DNA from: Schaalia sp. ORNL0103
GTDB lineage: Bacteria; Actinomycetota; Actinomycetes; Actinomycetales; Actinomycetaceae
DNA length: 64,000 nt
Assembly (NCBI RefSeq): GCF_019429565.1
Contig: NZ_JAHXSA010000001.1
Location: 558,001 to 622,000, forward strand
Reading direction: 5' to 3'
The translations under genes were made by a program, and so were the position numbers. Shown here in pieces: positions 1 through 11,878 of this stretch. A model generated the notes under the pieces. The model saw only the letters and a list, made by a program, of their open reading frames with translations. It made no database searches and was not told the DNA's origin. The stretch's first letter is position 1. The number at the start of each line of letters is the position of its first letter.

Positions 1-1568
1 CGGCGGACGTGGCCACCGAAGAGGTGGGTCACGTCATCGAAACGGCCGATGGTATCGCGCACGTCGAGGGCCTGCCCGGCACCATGGCGAACGAGCTGCT
101 GCGTTTCGAGGACGGGACGCTGGGCCTGGCCATGAACCTCGACCAGCGCGAGATTGGTGCCGTTGTCCTCGGTGACTTCGGCGGCATCGAAGAGGGCCAG
201 GTCGTGCACCGCACGGGCGAGGTTCTCTCGGTTCCCGTCGGTGACGGCTACCTGGGCCGCACGGTTGACCCGCTCGGCCGCCCGATTGACGGCCTCGGCG
301 AGATCACGGACCTGGACGGGCGCCGCGCGCTCGAACTGCAGGCCCCCGGCGTTATGGCGCGTAAGAGCGTCCACGAGCCCCTCGCGACCGGCCTGAAGGC
401 CATCGACTCGATGATCCCGGTTGGCCGCGGCCAGCGTCAGCTCATCATCGGCGACCGCAAGACCGGTAAGACCGCGATTGCCCTTGACACGATCCTCAAC
501 CAGCGCGAGAACTGGAAGAGCGGCGACCCGAACAAGCAGGTGCGTTGCATCTACGTGGCGATCGGCCAGAAGGGCTCGACCATCGCATCGGTGCGCTCCA
601 CGCTCGAGGACGCTGGTGCCATGGAGTACACGACCATCGTGGCCTCCCCGGCCTCGGACCCCGCCGGCTACAAGTACATGGCCCCCTACACGGGTTCCGC
701 CATCGGCCAGCACTGGATGTACCAGGGTAAGCACGTCCTCATCGTCTTTGATGACCTGTCCAAGCAGGCCGAGGCCTACCGCGCCGTGTCGCTGCTGCTG
801 CGTCGCCCGCCGGGCCGCGAAGCCTACCCCGGCGACGTCTTCTACTTGCACTCCCGCCTGCTGGAGCGTTGCGCGAAGCTCTCGGACGCCTTGGGTGGCG
901 GTTCGATGACCGGCCTGCCGATCATCGAGACCAAGGCGAACGACGTGTCGGCCTACATCCCGACGAATGTCATTTCGATCACCGACGGCCAGATCTTCCT
1001 GCAGTCCGACCTGTTCAACTCGAACCAGCGTCCCGCCGTCGACGTGGGTATCTCCGTGTCCCGTGTTGGTGGCGCGGCCCAGCCCAAGGCCATGAAGAAG
1101 GTCGCCGGTACGCTCAAGCTGACGCTCGCGCAGTACCGCTCGATGGCTGCCTTCGCCATGTTCGCTTCCGACCTGGATGCGGCGACTCGTCGTCAGCTGA
1201 CCCGCGGTGAGCGCCTCATGGAGCTGCTCAAGCAGCCTCAGTCCACGCCTTACGCGATGGAAGACCAGGTCGCTTCGATCTGGATGGGCACCAAGGGCTA
1301 CCTCGATGACATCGAGGTCGAGGACGTCCTGCGCTTCGAGCGTGGCCTGCTCGACCACCTCCACGCGAACTCGACCGTGCTCGATACGATCGCGGCGACC
1401 GGCGACCTGACCTCCGAGACGGAAGAAGCGCTCAAGAACGCCGTTGAGGAGTTCCACCACCAGTGGATCAGCGCCGGACGTGGCGCCGCCGGACTCGAGG
1501 ACGGCGAGGTCGTTGCTGAGCGCACCCGCGAGGAAATCTCGCGCGGTCGCACGAGCGAGAAGGCCTAA
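1..1568 (+). CDS. atpA: ATP synthase F1 subunit alpha (5' end outside window)
   Basis: Alpha subunit of the F1 sector of the membrane ATP synthase. It forms the alternating alpha3/beta3 ring and carries the non-catalytic nucleotide sites. The reading frame is already open at base 3 and continues upstream, so the start codon is missing; the GTG at base 9 is internal (frame reads A-D-V-A-T-E-E-V-G). The Walker A motif GDRKTGKT is at about bases 451-474, and the conserved [23 protein letters not shown]-type region, which marks alpha subunits, lies near bases 1007-1075. The stop at 1566-1568 is 3 bp before atpG, so the genes are one operon in the usual order alpha-gamma-beta-epsilon. Identification is certain. 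Confidence 0.98.
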   Translation, partial: ADVATEEVGHVIETADGIAHVEGLPGTMANELLRFEDGTLGLAMNLDQREIGAVVLGDFGGIEEGQVVHRTGEVLSVPVGDGYLGRTVDPLGRPIDGLGEITDLDGRRALELQAPGVMARKSVHEPLATGLKAIDSMIPVGRGQRQLIIGDRKTGKTAIALDTILNQRENWKSGDPNKQVRCIYVAIGQKGSTIASVRSTLEDAGAMEYTTIVASPASDPAGYKYMAPYTGSAIGQHWMYQGKHVLIVFDDLSKQAEAYRAVSLLLRRPPGREAYPGDVFYLHSRLLERCAKLSDALGGGSMTGLPIIETKANDVSAYIPTNVISITDGQIFLQSDLFNSNQRPAVDVGISVSRVGGAAQPKAMKKVAGTLKLTLAQYRSMAAFAMFASDLDAATRRQLTRGERLMELLKQPQSTPYAMEDQVASIWMGTKGYLDDIEVEDVLRFERGLLDHLHANSTVLDTIAATGDLTSETEEALKNAVEEFHHQWISAGRGAAGLEDGEVVAERTREEISRGRTSEKA

Positions 1569-1571
1569 GCG

Positions 1572-3974
<2,403 letters not shown>

Positions 3975-3975
<1 letters not shown>

Positions 3976-4247
3976 TGGCATCGGGCAAGTCCTTGCAGGT
4001 CGAGGTCGTCTCCCACGAGGGACGCCTGTGGCACGGCGCGGCCGCGTCCGTCCAGTTTCCGACGGTCGACGGAAGCCTCGGCGTGCTGCCGGGTCGTCAG
4101 CCCCTCCTCGCTCAGCTGAGCGAGGGCACCGTGACGGTGTCGCGCGCGGATGAGGTCGTGTCCTTCCAGGTCACTGGGGGATTCGCCTCAGTCGACTCGG
4201 ATTTCGTCACGGTCGTGGCCGACCACGCTACAGTGGCAGAACAGTAA
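3975..4247 (+). CDS. atpC: ATP synthase F1 subunit epsilon
   Basis: Epsilon subunit of F1, part of the rotor foot and an inhibitor of ATP hydrolysis. It has the beta-sandwich signature VEVVSHEGRLWHG, then FPTVDGSLGVLPGRQPLLAQL, and VTGGFASVDSDFVTVVAD. It is only 90 residues, so it is the short actinobacterial form: the beta domain is present but the C-terminal helical hairpin found in E. coli-type epsilon (about 135 residues) is missing. The ATG overlaps the atpD stop by one base, implying translational coupling. It is the last gene of the atp operon. Confidence 0.96.
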
Positions 4248-4272
4248 GTCGACGCAACGCGAGGAGGACCTC

Positions 4273-4677
4273 ATGAGCCTGATGACGATCGTGATCTGGT
4301 GTGCGGTTCTCCTCGCGTGCGTGGGGGCGATCCTGTGGGCGTACATGAATGTGCGTGCCCGCAGGATCGTTTCGCGTTTGGGGGCGTTCCGCTGTTGGTC
4401 GCGCCCGGACGTTCATTCGGGATGGACGGCCGGCATCGGCGTGTATGGCGTCGAGGAGCTGTCCTGGTATCGGCTGGTGGGGCTGACCTTCAAGCCGGTG
4501 TATTCGATCCCGCGTCGGGGTATGGAGGTCTCGGCCCCGATTGCGCACTCGGCCGACGGTTCCGTCGTCGAGGTGCGCCTGGCGTACGGTGACCATCGTT
4601 ACGAGGTGGCCGTAGAACGCTTGACATATAACGGATTGGTCTCGTGGGTGGAGTCTGGTCCTCCGCGCCTCGTGTGA
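4273..4677 (+). CDS. DUF2550-like single-pass membrane protein
   Basis: A 134-residue protein with one N-terminal membrane helix (about residues 4-24, IVIWCAVLLACVGAILWAY) and a cytoplasmic basic/beta-rich remainder. Its position directly after atpC and before nucS, and the sequence pattern, match the DUF2550 family found downstream of the atp operon in many actinobacteria; its function is unknown. The ATG at 4273 is chosen because GAGGAGG lies 5-11 bases upstream. The gap to atpC is 25 bp, so it is probably transcribed with the operon. Confidence 0.75.
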   Translation: MSLMTIVIWCAVLLACVGAILWAYMNVRARRIVSRLGAFRCWSRPDVHSGWTAGIGVYGVEELSWYRLVGLTFKPVYSIPRRGMEVSAPIAHSADGSVVEVRLAYGDHRYEVAVERLTYNGLVSWVESGPPRLV

Positions 4678-4699
4678 GCAGGATTGGTAAGCTCACGGG

Positions 4700-5392
4700 G
4701 TGCGTATTGTTATTGCTACCTGCACCGTTGATTATTCCGGTCGTCTGAGCGCCCACCTGGACCCTGCCAAGCGCGTCATCATGCTCAAACGTGACGGCTC
4801 TGTCCTCATCCATTCCGAGGGCGGTTCCTATAAGCCGCTCAACTGGATGACGGCACCCTGCACGGTTTCCATGGGGGAACCCGGCGAGGACGAGGAGGGC
4901 GTCGAGCAGGTCTGGACGGTTCAGGCCGACAAGACTGACGACAAGCTGATCATCCGCATCCACGAGATCATCGCGGATGTCTCCGAGGACCTGGGTGTCG
5001 ACCCCGGCCTCGTGAAGGATGGCGTCGAGGCGCACCTGCAGGAGCTTCTCGCGGAGCAGGTGCCTCAGATCCTTGGTGAGGGCTGGGAGCTGGTGCGCCG
5101 CGAGTTCCCCACGCCCGTGGGTCCAGTGGACCTCATGGTGCGCGACGCCGACGGCAATCACGTGGCGATCGAGGTGAAGCGCCGGGGCGGCATCGATGGT
5201 GTTGAGCAGCTGACGCGCTACCTGTCGCTGCTGGGGCGCGACGCCCTCCTCGGCGACGTGACCGGTATTTTCGCAGCCCAGGAGATCACCAAGCAGGCGC
5301 GCACCCTCGCCGAGGATCGCGGTATCCGCTGCGTGGTGCTGGACTACGACGCGATGCGCGGGGTGGATGACCCCGAGTCTCGACTTTTCTGA
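4700..5392 (+). CDS. nucS: Mismatch-specific endonuclease NucS (EndoMS)
   Basis: Endonuclease of the non-canonical, MutS/MutL-independent mismatch repair pathway of actinobacteria and archaea; it cleaves both strands at mismatches and is recruited by the sliding clamp. The 230-residue product starts [20 protein letters not shown] and contains YKPLNWM in the DNA-binding N-terminal domain. The C-terminal RecB-like nuclease domain has the acidic GPVDLMVRD and AIEVKRRGG motif (D...ExK, about residues 143-163). The start is a GTG at 4700. The stop codon overlaps the next ATG (TGATGG). Confidence 0.93.
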   Translation: MRIVIATCTVDYSGRLSAHLDPAKRVIMLKRDGSVLIHSEGGSYKPLNWMTAPCTVSMGEPGEDEEGVEQVWTVQADKTDDKLIIRIHEIIADVSEDLGVDPGLVKDGVEAHLQELLAEQVPQILGEGWELVRREFPTPVGPVDLMVRDADGNHVAIEVKRRGGIDGVEQLTRYLSLLGRDALLGDVTGIFAAQEITKQARTLAEDRGIRCVVLDYDAMRGVDDPESRLF

Positions 5393-6498
5393 TGGAGGCA
5401 TCCCGTCGGGCGAGCCTGGGGAGAATCATCGCCCAAGGACTCGTTCCTGCGACCGCGGCGCGTTCACCGATGGACGCCGTGGAGAATCTGCTGGCATTGC
5501 AAGGCCAGCAGGCGAGCGCGATCCCGTGGGCGATTGGCGTGCGCTGCGTGGGTGTGTCGCGCGCTCGTGTCGAGGAGTCGTTCGCGCGCGGTGAGCTGGT
5601 TCGATCTTGGCCCATGCGTGGCACCGTTCACGTGACGAGCGCCCGCGACCACCATTGGCTGCGCCGACTGCTGCGTCACCGCCGTGCGGCGTGGGAACGC
5701 CAGGCGCTTTCTCTGGGCCTCACTGATGCTCTTGTCGAACGTGCGGCGCAGGTTGCGTGTGACCTGCTGGAGACCTCGCCCCAGGGAGTGAGCCGCGCCG
5801 AGCTTGTCGAGGCGTGGGGCAGTAGTGGGATCGATACAGTGACGGCTTCCTCCTCGCAGGACGGGCTACGGCGCCGCCACCTCATCATGCGCCTGAACCT
5901 GGACGGTGTGCTTACCGCTGGTCCTGTGCGCGCAGGTGAACACCTGATAGTCGACGCGCGCCCACTACCGGACGCTCCCGGTGTCGCTAAAGGGGAGTCG
6001 GGGCACGAAGAAGCCCTCGCGGTCCTGGCAGCGCGTTACGCCTGGGGGCATGGTCCTGTCGACGAGGCGGACCTGGCTAGGTGGACCGGGTTGACTCTCA
6101 CCGAAGCGCGTCGAGCGTTGGTCGGGGCGCGTGTGGCGGGAGAGAGCATGGGCCTTCCTCTTGCAGAATGTGGAGCCGGTCTGGCTCGCGCGGATCTCAC
6201 AGATCTCGTGGAAGACTTCCGCGCTGAGGCGGAGGCGATGCTCGCGCTGCCCTCGTTTGATGAGCTGCATGTCGGTTACAAGGACCGTTCCTGTCTGACG
6301 GACGAGGCGGGCGAGGCTTTGATCTGCCCGGCGAAGAACGGGATGTTCCGTCCGATTGCTGTCGCAGGTGGACGCGTGGTTGCCGTGCGCGCCCCCGGCA
6401 GCCAGGTTGTGACTGCCGACGGCTGCGGGACCTATGAGGAATCGGCGCGATGGGCGTTCGGCGACTGGGAGAAATGGTTGTCTGAGACGCAGCAGTGA
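5392..6498 (+). CDS. Winged-helix DNA-binding domain protein (HTH_42/YcaQ-like)
   Basis: A 368-residue protein of the winged-helix family that includes YcaQ/AlkX-type DNA glycosylases and many actinobacterial proteins of unknown role. Visible marks are LLALQGQQASAIPWAIGVR near residue 34 (the family's LQ.Q motif), RSWPMRGTVHV near residue 72, and a C-terminal YKDRSCLTD...NGMFRPIAVAGGRVVA segment. Its ATG overlaps the nucS stop, so the two are translationally coupled; that makes a link to DNA repair plausible. Whether it is an active glycosylase cannot be judged from the sequence. Confidence 0.75.
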   Translation: MEASRRASLGRIIAQGLVPATAARSPMDAVENLLALQGQQASAIPWAIGVRCVGVSRARVEESFARGELVRSWPMRGTVHVTSARDHHWLRRLLRHRRAAWERQALSLGLTDALVERAAQVACDLLETSPQGVSRAELVEAWGSSGIDTVTASSSQDGLRRRHLIMRLNLDGVLTAGPVRAGEHLIVDARPLPDAPGVAKGESGHEEALAVLAARYAWGHGPVDEADLARWTGLTLTEARRALVGARVAGESMGLPLAECGAGLARADLTDLVEDFRAEAEAMLALPSFDELHVGYKDRSCLTDEAGEALICPAKNGMFRPIAVAGGRVVAVRAPGSQVVTADGCGTYEESARWAFGDWEKWLSETQQ

Positions 6499-6524
6499 AG
6501 TGTCATTTGTGCCACAATTAATGC

Positions 6525-7715
6525 ATGACTACTTCTGTGTTGCGTGGCCGTCTGGTTCTGGAAGATACCGTCGTTGAGGACGGAATTATCGAGTTCGACG
6601 GCGCGACTATTACCCGTGTGTGTCCCGTTTCCGAGTACGAGGGCGAGGTGCCCGAGGCCAGTGATTCGACCTTCCTCCCCGGCCTCGTCGATGTGCACTG
6701 CCACGGCGGCGGCGGAGAATCCTTCCCCAACGCTGAGACCGCCGAGGCCGCTCTCGTTGCTGTCCTCGAGCATCGCCGTCACGGTACGACCTCCCTCGTC
6801 GCATCCTGCGTGACCGCCTCCGCCGAGGTGCTGCGTGCTCGTGCGAAGACCCTGGCTGAGCTGGCGAAGGCCGATGAGCTCGCGGGTATCCACTTCGAGG
6901 GGCCCTTCGTCTCCCACGAGCGCTGCGGCGCCCAGGACCCGACCTACATCGTCGATCCCGACGCGGACCTGACGCGTACCCTCATCGAGGACTGCCAGGG
7001 GTACGCGCTGTCCATGACGCTGGCCCCCGAGAAGCCGAACGCCTACGGCCCCGGCTCGGTCGCCGAGGCCCTCATTGACGGGGGAGCGCTGCCTTCCTGG
7101 GGACACACTGACTCCAACTCTGTGAAGGCTCGCGAGGCTCTGGCCTACTCGCGCGGGCGTTTCGCGCAGGTGGAGACCAAGCGTGGCCCGCGTGCGACGA
7201 TCACCCACCTGTTCAACGGTATGCGCCCGCTGCACCACCGCGACACCGGTCCGATCGCCGAGTTCCTCTCGGACGCCGCGCGCGGTGGTGCCGTCGCCGA
7301 GCTGATCTGCGACTCCGTCCACGTCGATCCTTCGCTCGTGCGCGACGTGTACGAGCTGGTGGGCCGCGAGCACGTCGTGCTCATCACCGACGCGATGGCG
7401 GCCGCCGGCATGGCCGATGGCGAATACACGCTCGGCCCCCAGGACGTCATCGTGAAGGACGGCGTCGCGCGGCTGGCTCACGGCAACTCCATCGCGGGCG
7501 GCACGGCGCACCTCATGGACTGCGTGCGCGTAGCCGTCACCAAGGGCGGGATTCCGCTGGTCGACGCCGTGTACATGGCCTCCGCTCAGGGAGCTACGAT
7601 TCTGGGCGATGACACGATCGGCTCGCTGGCGCCCGGAAAGAAGGCCGATATCGTCGAGGTCGACTCTGACCTCGTCGTGCGCCGCGTCTGGCGACGTGGC
7701 ACTGTGGTTGCGTGA
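6525..7715 (+). CDS. nagA: N-acetylglucosamine-6-phosphate deacetylase
   Basis: Metal-dependent amidohydrolase that converts GlcNAc-6-phosphate to glucosamine-6-phosphate plus acetate in amino-sugar use and cell-wall recycling. Metal and substrate motifs are in order: PGLVDVHCHGGGG near residue 50, GIHFEGPFVS near residue 122, WGHTDSN near residue 188, THLFNGMRPLHHR near residue 228 and LITDAMAAAGM near residue 287. There are 396 residues, slightly above the usual 380. There is no clear ribosome-binding site; a CACAAT hexamer 6 bases before the ATG suggests a leaderless transcript, which is only an inference. Confidence 0.95.
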   Translation: MTTSVLRGRLVLEDTVVEDGIIEFDGATITRVCPVSEYEGEVPEASDSTFLPGLVDVHCHGGGGESFPNAETAEAALVAVLEHRRHGTTSLVASCVTASAEVLRARAKTLAELAKADELAGIHFEGPFVSHERCGAQDPTYIVDPDADLTRTLIEDCQGYALSMTLAPEKPNAYGPGSVAEALIDGGALPSWGHTDSNSVKAREALAYSRGRFAQVETKRGPRATITHLFNGMRPLHHRDTGPIAEFLSDAARGGAVAELICDSVHVDPSLVRDVYELVGREHVVLITDAMAAAGMADGEYTLGPQDVIVKDGVARLAHGNSIAGGTAHLMDCVRVAVTKGGIPLVDAVYMASAQGATILGDDTIGSLAPGKKADIVEVDSDLVVRRVWRRGTVVA

Positions 7716-8008
7716 GAGGCAAACGAAGCAAGAAGCGACCGTGGGGCGAGGCGCGTCCATTGCAGATGGACCGCCTCGCCTCTGTGCCGCGTACGGAACG
7801 CGGCCCTGACGGGGGCGCTTATCAGGTGCGCCGCCTGCCCGGTTCGGCGAAGGAATACACCTGCCCGGCCTGCTTGCGCCCGATTCCCGCGGGTACCGCG
7901 CACGTGGTTGCATGGCCCGAAGAAGCGCCGTTTGGCCTGCCCCAGGGAGTCGAGGGACGCCGTCACTGGCACTCGGAGTGCTGGCGGCGAGGACTGCGTC
8001 CCCTGTGA
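7712..8008 (+). CDS. Small basic protein with CxxC...HxxxC zinc-like motif
   Basis: A 98-residue protein not recognised as a named family. The N terminus is strongly basic (RGKRSKKR). The C-terminal half has C-P-A-C followed about 30 residues later by HWHSEC, a set of cysteines and histidines able to bind one zinc ion. The GTG start overlaps the nagA stop as GTGA, so it is probably co-translated with nagA. A similar small protein is common in actinobacterial genomes, sometimes annotated loosely as ATP/GTP-binding, but no nucleotide-binding motif is visible here. Confidence 0.65.
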   Translation: MRGKRSKKRPWGEARPLQMDRLASVPRTERGPDGGAYQVRRLPGSAKEYTCPACLRPIPAGTAHVVAWPEEAPFGLPQGVEGRRHWHSECWRRGLRPL

Positions 8009-8124
8009 CGCGCGGATGTGATGCATCACTGCCCCGCGTGCGAATTCGGCCGTCAACGGGGTGAGCACGTAAAGTGGAGCCTGAAGAATGCCCGCAGTGC
8101 GGGTGTTGGACGTGAGGAGCAACC

Positions 8125-9609
8125 GTGGAACTCTTTAAGCGATACGTGGCGGCATCGTCGATGGGCGTTGTGGCTCTCGTATGCGTGCTCGTCGGGCTGC
8201 TCGGTGTGACCGTGCTGCGGCCGCCGACGCATCAGGTCTCGTCGGTCGTGTCTCCGACCGATCTGATCATGACGCGCGGCAACGTGCTGTCGATCGTGAA
8301 GGACGACGTGACGGTCACCGCGACGTCGAAGTCGGGCGCACCCGTGACGCTGAGCATCGGCACCACGCAGGATGTCAAGGGTTGGATCGGCGACGCCGCC
8401 TACACCGAGGTCATCGGCGTTGAGTCCGACCGTACGAAGCTGAAGGCCGAGTCGCACGATGCGATCGGCCCGTCTCGCGTCCCGTCGCCCACCCCGGCCC
8501 AGTCTGGCGCACAGTCGGGCGTGCAGTCCGGTGCGCAGCCCCTTGCCGAGCCGTCGTCCGCCGACCTCGTGCAGCAGCTCGCCTCCTCCGACATGTGGTT
8601 CAAGCAGGCCAGCGGTGAGGGCACCGTGAGCCTGGACCTCGAGAACGTTCCGTCGGGCCGTTCCGCTCTCGCCGCTTCGGCCGCTGGCCCTGACGACCTC
8701 ACACTGACGCTGACCTGGAAGGTCGAGCAGACCAACACCCTCGCCATCATCGCGTTCCTTGCCGCATGCGTCTTCGCCCTGATTGCGCTCGCGCTCTTCC
8801 TCACGCGCTGGCAGCTCCTGCGTCTGCGCAAGATTCGCGAGGCCCGCATCGAAGAGCGCCGTAAGGCCGACTCCCTCGAGACCTCCTCGATCAACTCCGC
8901 CGCCGTCGCCGAGCGCATTGCGGCTGCCCGCGAGGCTGCCCCGGCGGCTGTCGCGGCATCCGAGCCGGCAAAGGCCGACGAGCCGTCTGTGGAAGAGGCG
9001 GAGCAGCGTGAGGCTGAGGCCGAGGAGAAGCCTGCGGACGACGCTCCCACGTGGGGTGCCGCCGCCTTCGCGTCCGGCAAGAATGAGGCCGAGGACGCCG
9101 AAGCTCCCGTCGCAGAAGCTGACGAGACCGTGGCCGAGGATAACGCCGAGACCGCCCCCACCGACGAGGCCCCCGCGCAGCCCGCCGAGGCCTCGGACGA
9201 CAACGCCGAGCAGGCACAGCCTACCGTTGACGCCTCCGAGGAGTACGTCCCGGACCCGCTGACCGATACCTTCGAGCGTCGTGGCCGCCACGGCCTCGAC
9301 AATGGTCCGATCGACCAGGACCCGCCGGAGCGCGCCACGACCGATACCGGCGTCATCGACCTGTCCGGTATCCGCGGTGGCCGCACGCTGCCGTCGCGCC
9401 GCGCACTACGCGAGGCCCGCAACAACGGCGAGCAGGTCGTCGTGGTGGATGGCCAGGAATTCAACACGGGCTTGATCCCGGTGACGCGTCCGCGCAACGC
9501 CGAGCAGGCTCCCGCGCCGACGTCGGCACCCGATGACGACGCGTCCTCGACCGGCGGTTGGACCTCGATCATGTCCGGCTGGCTGAAGGACCGCCAGGAA
9601 GGTAAGTGA
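8125..9609 (+). CDS. Two-helix membrane protein with acidic, Ala-rich cytoplasmic tail
   Basis: Unrecognised 494-residue protein. A first membrane helix lies at about residues 12-32 and a second at about 203-226. Between them is an extracytoplasmic domain of roughly 170 residues containing a short SGAQSGVQSGAQ repeat. After the second helix comes a basic stretch (LRLRKIREARIEERRK), a low-complexity Ala/Glu/Asp-rich region to about residue 370, and a more ordered tail with GIRGGRTLPSRRALREAR. The start is the GTG at 8125 with GAGGAG upstream. It is translationally coupled to the lipoprotein gene that follows (TGATG), suggesting the two act together at the cell envelope. Confidence 0.75.
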   Translation: MELFKRYVAASSMGVVALVCVLVGLLGVTVLRPPTHQVSSVVSPTDLIMTRGNVLSIVKDDVTVTATSKSGAPVTLSIGTTQDVKGWIGDAAYTEVIGVESDRTKLKAESHDAIGPSRVPSPTPAQSGAQSGVQSGAQPLAEPSSADLVQQLASSDMWFKQASGEGTVSLDLENVPSGRSALAASAAGPDDLTLTLTWKVEQTNTLAIIAFLAACVFALIALALFLTRWQLLRLRKIREARIEERRKADSLETSSINSAAVAERIAAAREAAPAAVAASEPAKADEPSVEEAEQREAEAEEKPADDAPTWGAAAFASGKNEAEDAEAPVAEADETVAEDNAETAPTDEAPAQPAEASDDNAEQAQPTVDASEEYVPDPLTDTFERRGRHGLDNGPIDQDPPERATTDTGVIDLSGIRGGRTLPSRRALREARNNGEQVVVVDGQEFNTGLIPVTRPRNAEQAPAPTSAPDDDASSTGGWTSIMSGWLKDRQEGK

Positions 9610-10607
9610 TGAAACGACGCACCCTCGCCGCAGCTGCGGCCGCCCTGCTCATGACCTCCGCACTGGGAATGAGCGCTTGCTCGAACGAGATCGTCGCCCA
9701 GTCGGGTGAGGAGGCGCAGAGCGCCGCCAACCTCGACCTCGAGCGCATCTCCTCCGTTCTCGACGCGACCGGTAAGGCCATGACCACTGCGGATGCGTCG
9801 CAGGACGCCTCGGACCTGTCGGGACGCGTCTCGCAGGGTGCCCTGGCGTACCGCACTGCCCAGTACGCATACGCGAAGGCCTCGGGCCAGACACCGCAGG
9901 CCCTTGACTTCACGCCGGCCTCGCTGGCCATCACGAACTCCGACTCGTGGCCTCGTGCGATCTTCAACATCTCCGAGTCCTCCTCGACGGCGCTGCCCGT
10001 GCTGCAGGTCTACGTGCAGGATTCGGCGCGTTCCGACTACCAGCTGACGAACTATGCGCGCCTCCTGGGCGGCACCCAGCTGACGCTGCCCCCGGTGGGA
10101 ACCGGCTCCGCCTACGTCACCGGTACCTCCGAGGGCTTCACGGTGAGCCCTGAAGCTGCGCTCGCTCAGTACATCACGATGCTGAACTCGGGCAACCAGG
10201 ACACGACGCAGTTCGTCGCTGACGACTTCACGAAGACCTACCTGTCGAACGTCAGCGATTTGAACTCCTCGGTGAGTGCTGCCGGCAGCGTGACCGCCGC
10301 GGCCACGGCGACGGACTACCCGATCTCCGGCCTGGTTCTCCAGGACGGTTCGGCTTTGGTTGCGGCCAACTTCAAGTTCACGCTGACCTACCAGCGCACG
10401 GTCGCGGGCGCGACCATGAACCTGGGCGGTAAGACGGCGACGATGAGTGCTGACGGTACGACTGTCGAAGGCACCGCTACCGCGGAGTACCTGGCAACGA
10501 TCCTGATGCGTATTCCTTCGAAGACTGCGGGGGGAACTCCCCAGATCGTTGGCGGTGAGTACGCCATTGTGTCCGTGACGCTCGATCCGTCGTCGAGCCC
10601 GGGCTGA
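9609..10607 (+). CDS. Secreted lipoprotein of unknown function
   Basis: A 332-residue predicted lipoprotein. The N terminus has a basic MKRR, a hydrophobic Ala/Leu core and a lipobox ending M-S-A-C at Cys24, so it should be lipid-anchored to the outside of the membrane. The mature part is Ser/Thr/Ala-rich with no recognisable enzyme motif; it has the general look of a small solute-binding or NTF2-like accessory domain, but this is not established. The start ATG at 9609 overlaps the preceding stop (TGATG); a GTG one codon upstream is possible but less likely. It probably forms an envelope pair with the upstream membrane protein. Confidence 0.75.
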   Translation: MKRRTLAAAAAALLMTSALGMSACSNEIVAQSGEEAQSAANLDLERISSVLDATGKAMTTADASQDASDLSGRVSQGALAYRTAQYAYAKASGQTPQALDFTPASLAITNSDSWPRAIFNISESSSTALPVLQVYVQDSARSDYQLTNYARLLGGTQLTLPPVGTGSAYVTGTSEGFTVSPEAALAQYITMLNSGNQDTTQFVADDFTKTYLSNVSDLNSSVSAAGSVTAAATATDYPISGLVLQDGSALVAANFKFTLTYQRTVAGATMNLGGKTATMSADGTTVEGTATAEYLATILMRIPSKTAGGTPQIVGGEYAIVSVTLDPSSSPG

Positions 10608-10626
10608 TTTTCACCAACAGCGCACA

Positions 10627-10661
10627 CGTCGTCCCCGCGGCTTAGAGTCGTGGGGACGACG
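10627..10661 (+). terminator. Intergenic hairpin
   Basis: A perfect 10-bp stem (CGTCGTCCCC with GGGGACGACG) around a 15-base loop lies between the lipoprotein gene and the thioredoxin-fold gene. There is no following T run on the plus strand, so it may only be a weak terminator or an mRNA stabiliser. Confidence 0.5.
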
Positions 10662-10706
10662 CATATCATCGTTCCTAGCACCAACTGTTTTGACAAAGAG
10701 GACACC

Positions 10707-11609
10707 ATGACCACGCCTGACCCTCGCCCCGCATCCGAGGCGACGCCCATGCCCGCAGACTCGCACGGTGCCGTCGACCTGTCGGCACGTTCGAGCGCAC
10801 CCGCTCCCGAGGAGTCCGCCGCTCCCGCAGCGGGGGAGGGCCTGCACATCCCGCTGATCACCACCACGGACGAGGAGAACTTCCAGGACGTCATGTCCAC
10901 CTCCCAGGCCGTGCCGGTCATCATGATCATGTGGTCGCCGCGCTCGCTTGAATCCAAGCCGACACTGGCCATGCTCGAAGAGATCACGCGCGAGCAGGCG
11001 GGCAAGTTCCAGCTGGTCGAGGTCGACATCGACAAGGCCCCCGCAATCGCCCAGGCATTCCAGATCCAGGGCGTGCCCACGGTCGTCGCCCTCGTCGGTG
11101 GGCGTCCGGTTCCGCTGTTCCAGGGTGCGGCAGCGAAGGAACAGGTGCTCCCCATCGTGACGCAGGTTCTGGATGCCGCTGCGCAGATGGGCGTCACCGC
11201 GCGTATTGCTGTGGCCGCCGAGGACACCGTCGCCCCCACCCCGCCCGAGCATGAGGCACCCCTGGCCGCCGAGGCTGCCGGTAACCTCGATGCGGCCATC
11301 GCCGGCTGGGAGAAGGTTATCGAGCTGAATCCGCGCGACGAGGACGCGAAGTCTCACCTGTCCCACGTGCGACTGGCGGCCCGTAGCGCGCAGGCCGACG
11401 CCACCGATCCCGCCGCACGTGCGGACGCGCTGTTTGCCGCTGGCGACGCCGCTGGAGCCTTCAACGTGCTGCTCGATCTGTTGGCCGCTACGAAGGATGA
11501 CGAGGAGCGCGACGCTCTGCGCCTGCGTCTCTTGGACCTCTTCCGGGTCGCGGGATCGACGCCCGAGGTCTCCAAGGCACGCACGCGCCTGGCGATGCTC
11601 CTCATGTGA
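10707..11609 (+). CDS. Thioredoxin-fold/TPR protein (CnoX-like), cysteine-free
   Basis: A 300-residue protein with three parts: a disordered Pro/Ala-rich N terminus (about 50 residues), a thioredoxin-fold domain (about 60-165; VEVDIDKAPAIAQAFQIQGVPTVVALVGGRPVPLFQGA), and a C-terminal tetratricopeptide-like helical region with AIAGWEKVIELNPRDEDAK. This architecture is that of CnoX/YbbN co-chaperones, which hold unfolding proteins for chaperonins. The redox motif WCxxC is replaced by W-S-P-R-S, so it cannot act as a disulfide reductase. The ATG at 10707 is chosen over the longer open frame because GAGGAC lies just upstream. Confidence 0.85.
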   Translation: MTTPDPRPASEATPMPADSHGAVDLSARSSAPAPEESAAPAAGEGLHIPLITTTDEENFQDVMSTSQAVPVIMIMWSPRSLESKPTLAMLEEITREQAGKFQLVEVDIDKAPAIAQAFQIQGVPTVVALVGGRPVPLFQGAAAKEQVLPIVTQVLDAAAQMGVTARIAVAAEDTVAPTPPEHEAPLAAEAAGNLDAAIAGWEKVIELNPRDEDAKSHLSHVRLAARSAQADATDPAARADALFAAGDAAGAFNVLLDLLAATKDDEERDALRLRLLDLFRVAGSTPEVSKARTRLAMLLM

Positions 11610-11651
11610 TACCGTCGTGCCAACGCACAGTTGCGGAAAGGGGCCGTCATC

Positions 11652-11825
11652 ATGGCAGCATGGATCATCGTCGCAGTCGTGTTCGTCTTGGTCGTCGTGT
11701 GGTACGGATGGCATTCCACGCACAACGAATTGACGAAGAAGATCGACCGTGAGTCTGACCCTGAAGTGAGGCGCGAACTCATCAAGCTGCAGGGGCAGAT
11801 CGACCGGGGGAGGGCCGGCTTCTAA
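11652..11825 (+). CDS. Small single-pass membrane protein
   Basis: A 57-residue protein with an N-terminal membrane helix (about residues 3-21, WIIVAVVFVLVVVWYGW) and a charged cytoplasmic helix containing ELTKKIDRESDPEVRRELIKL. The family is not recognised. The ATG at 11652 is preceded by GGAAAGGGG at a good distance; a TTG 21 bases upstream is an alternative start. It lies just after the CnoX-like gene and before a bidirectional terminator. Confidence 0.65.
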   Translation: MAAWIIVAVVFVLVVVWYGWHSTHNELTKKIDRESDPEVRRELIKLQGQIDRGRAGF

Positions 11826-11878
11826 ACGTCGCGCCCGCTGATACCGGAGCGTGCCGAAGCCGCAACGACCAGAAAACG

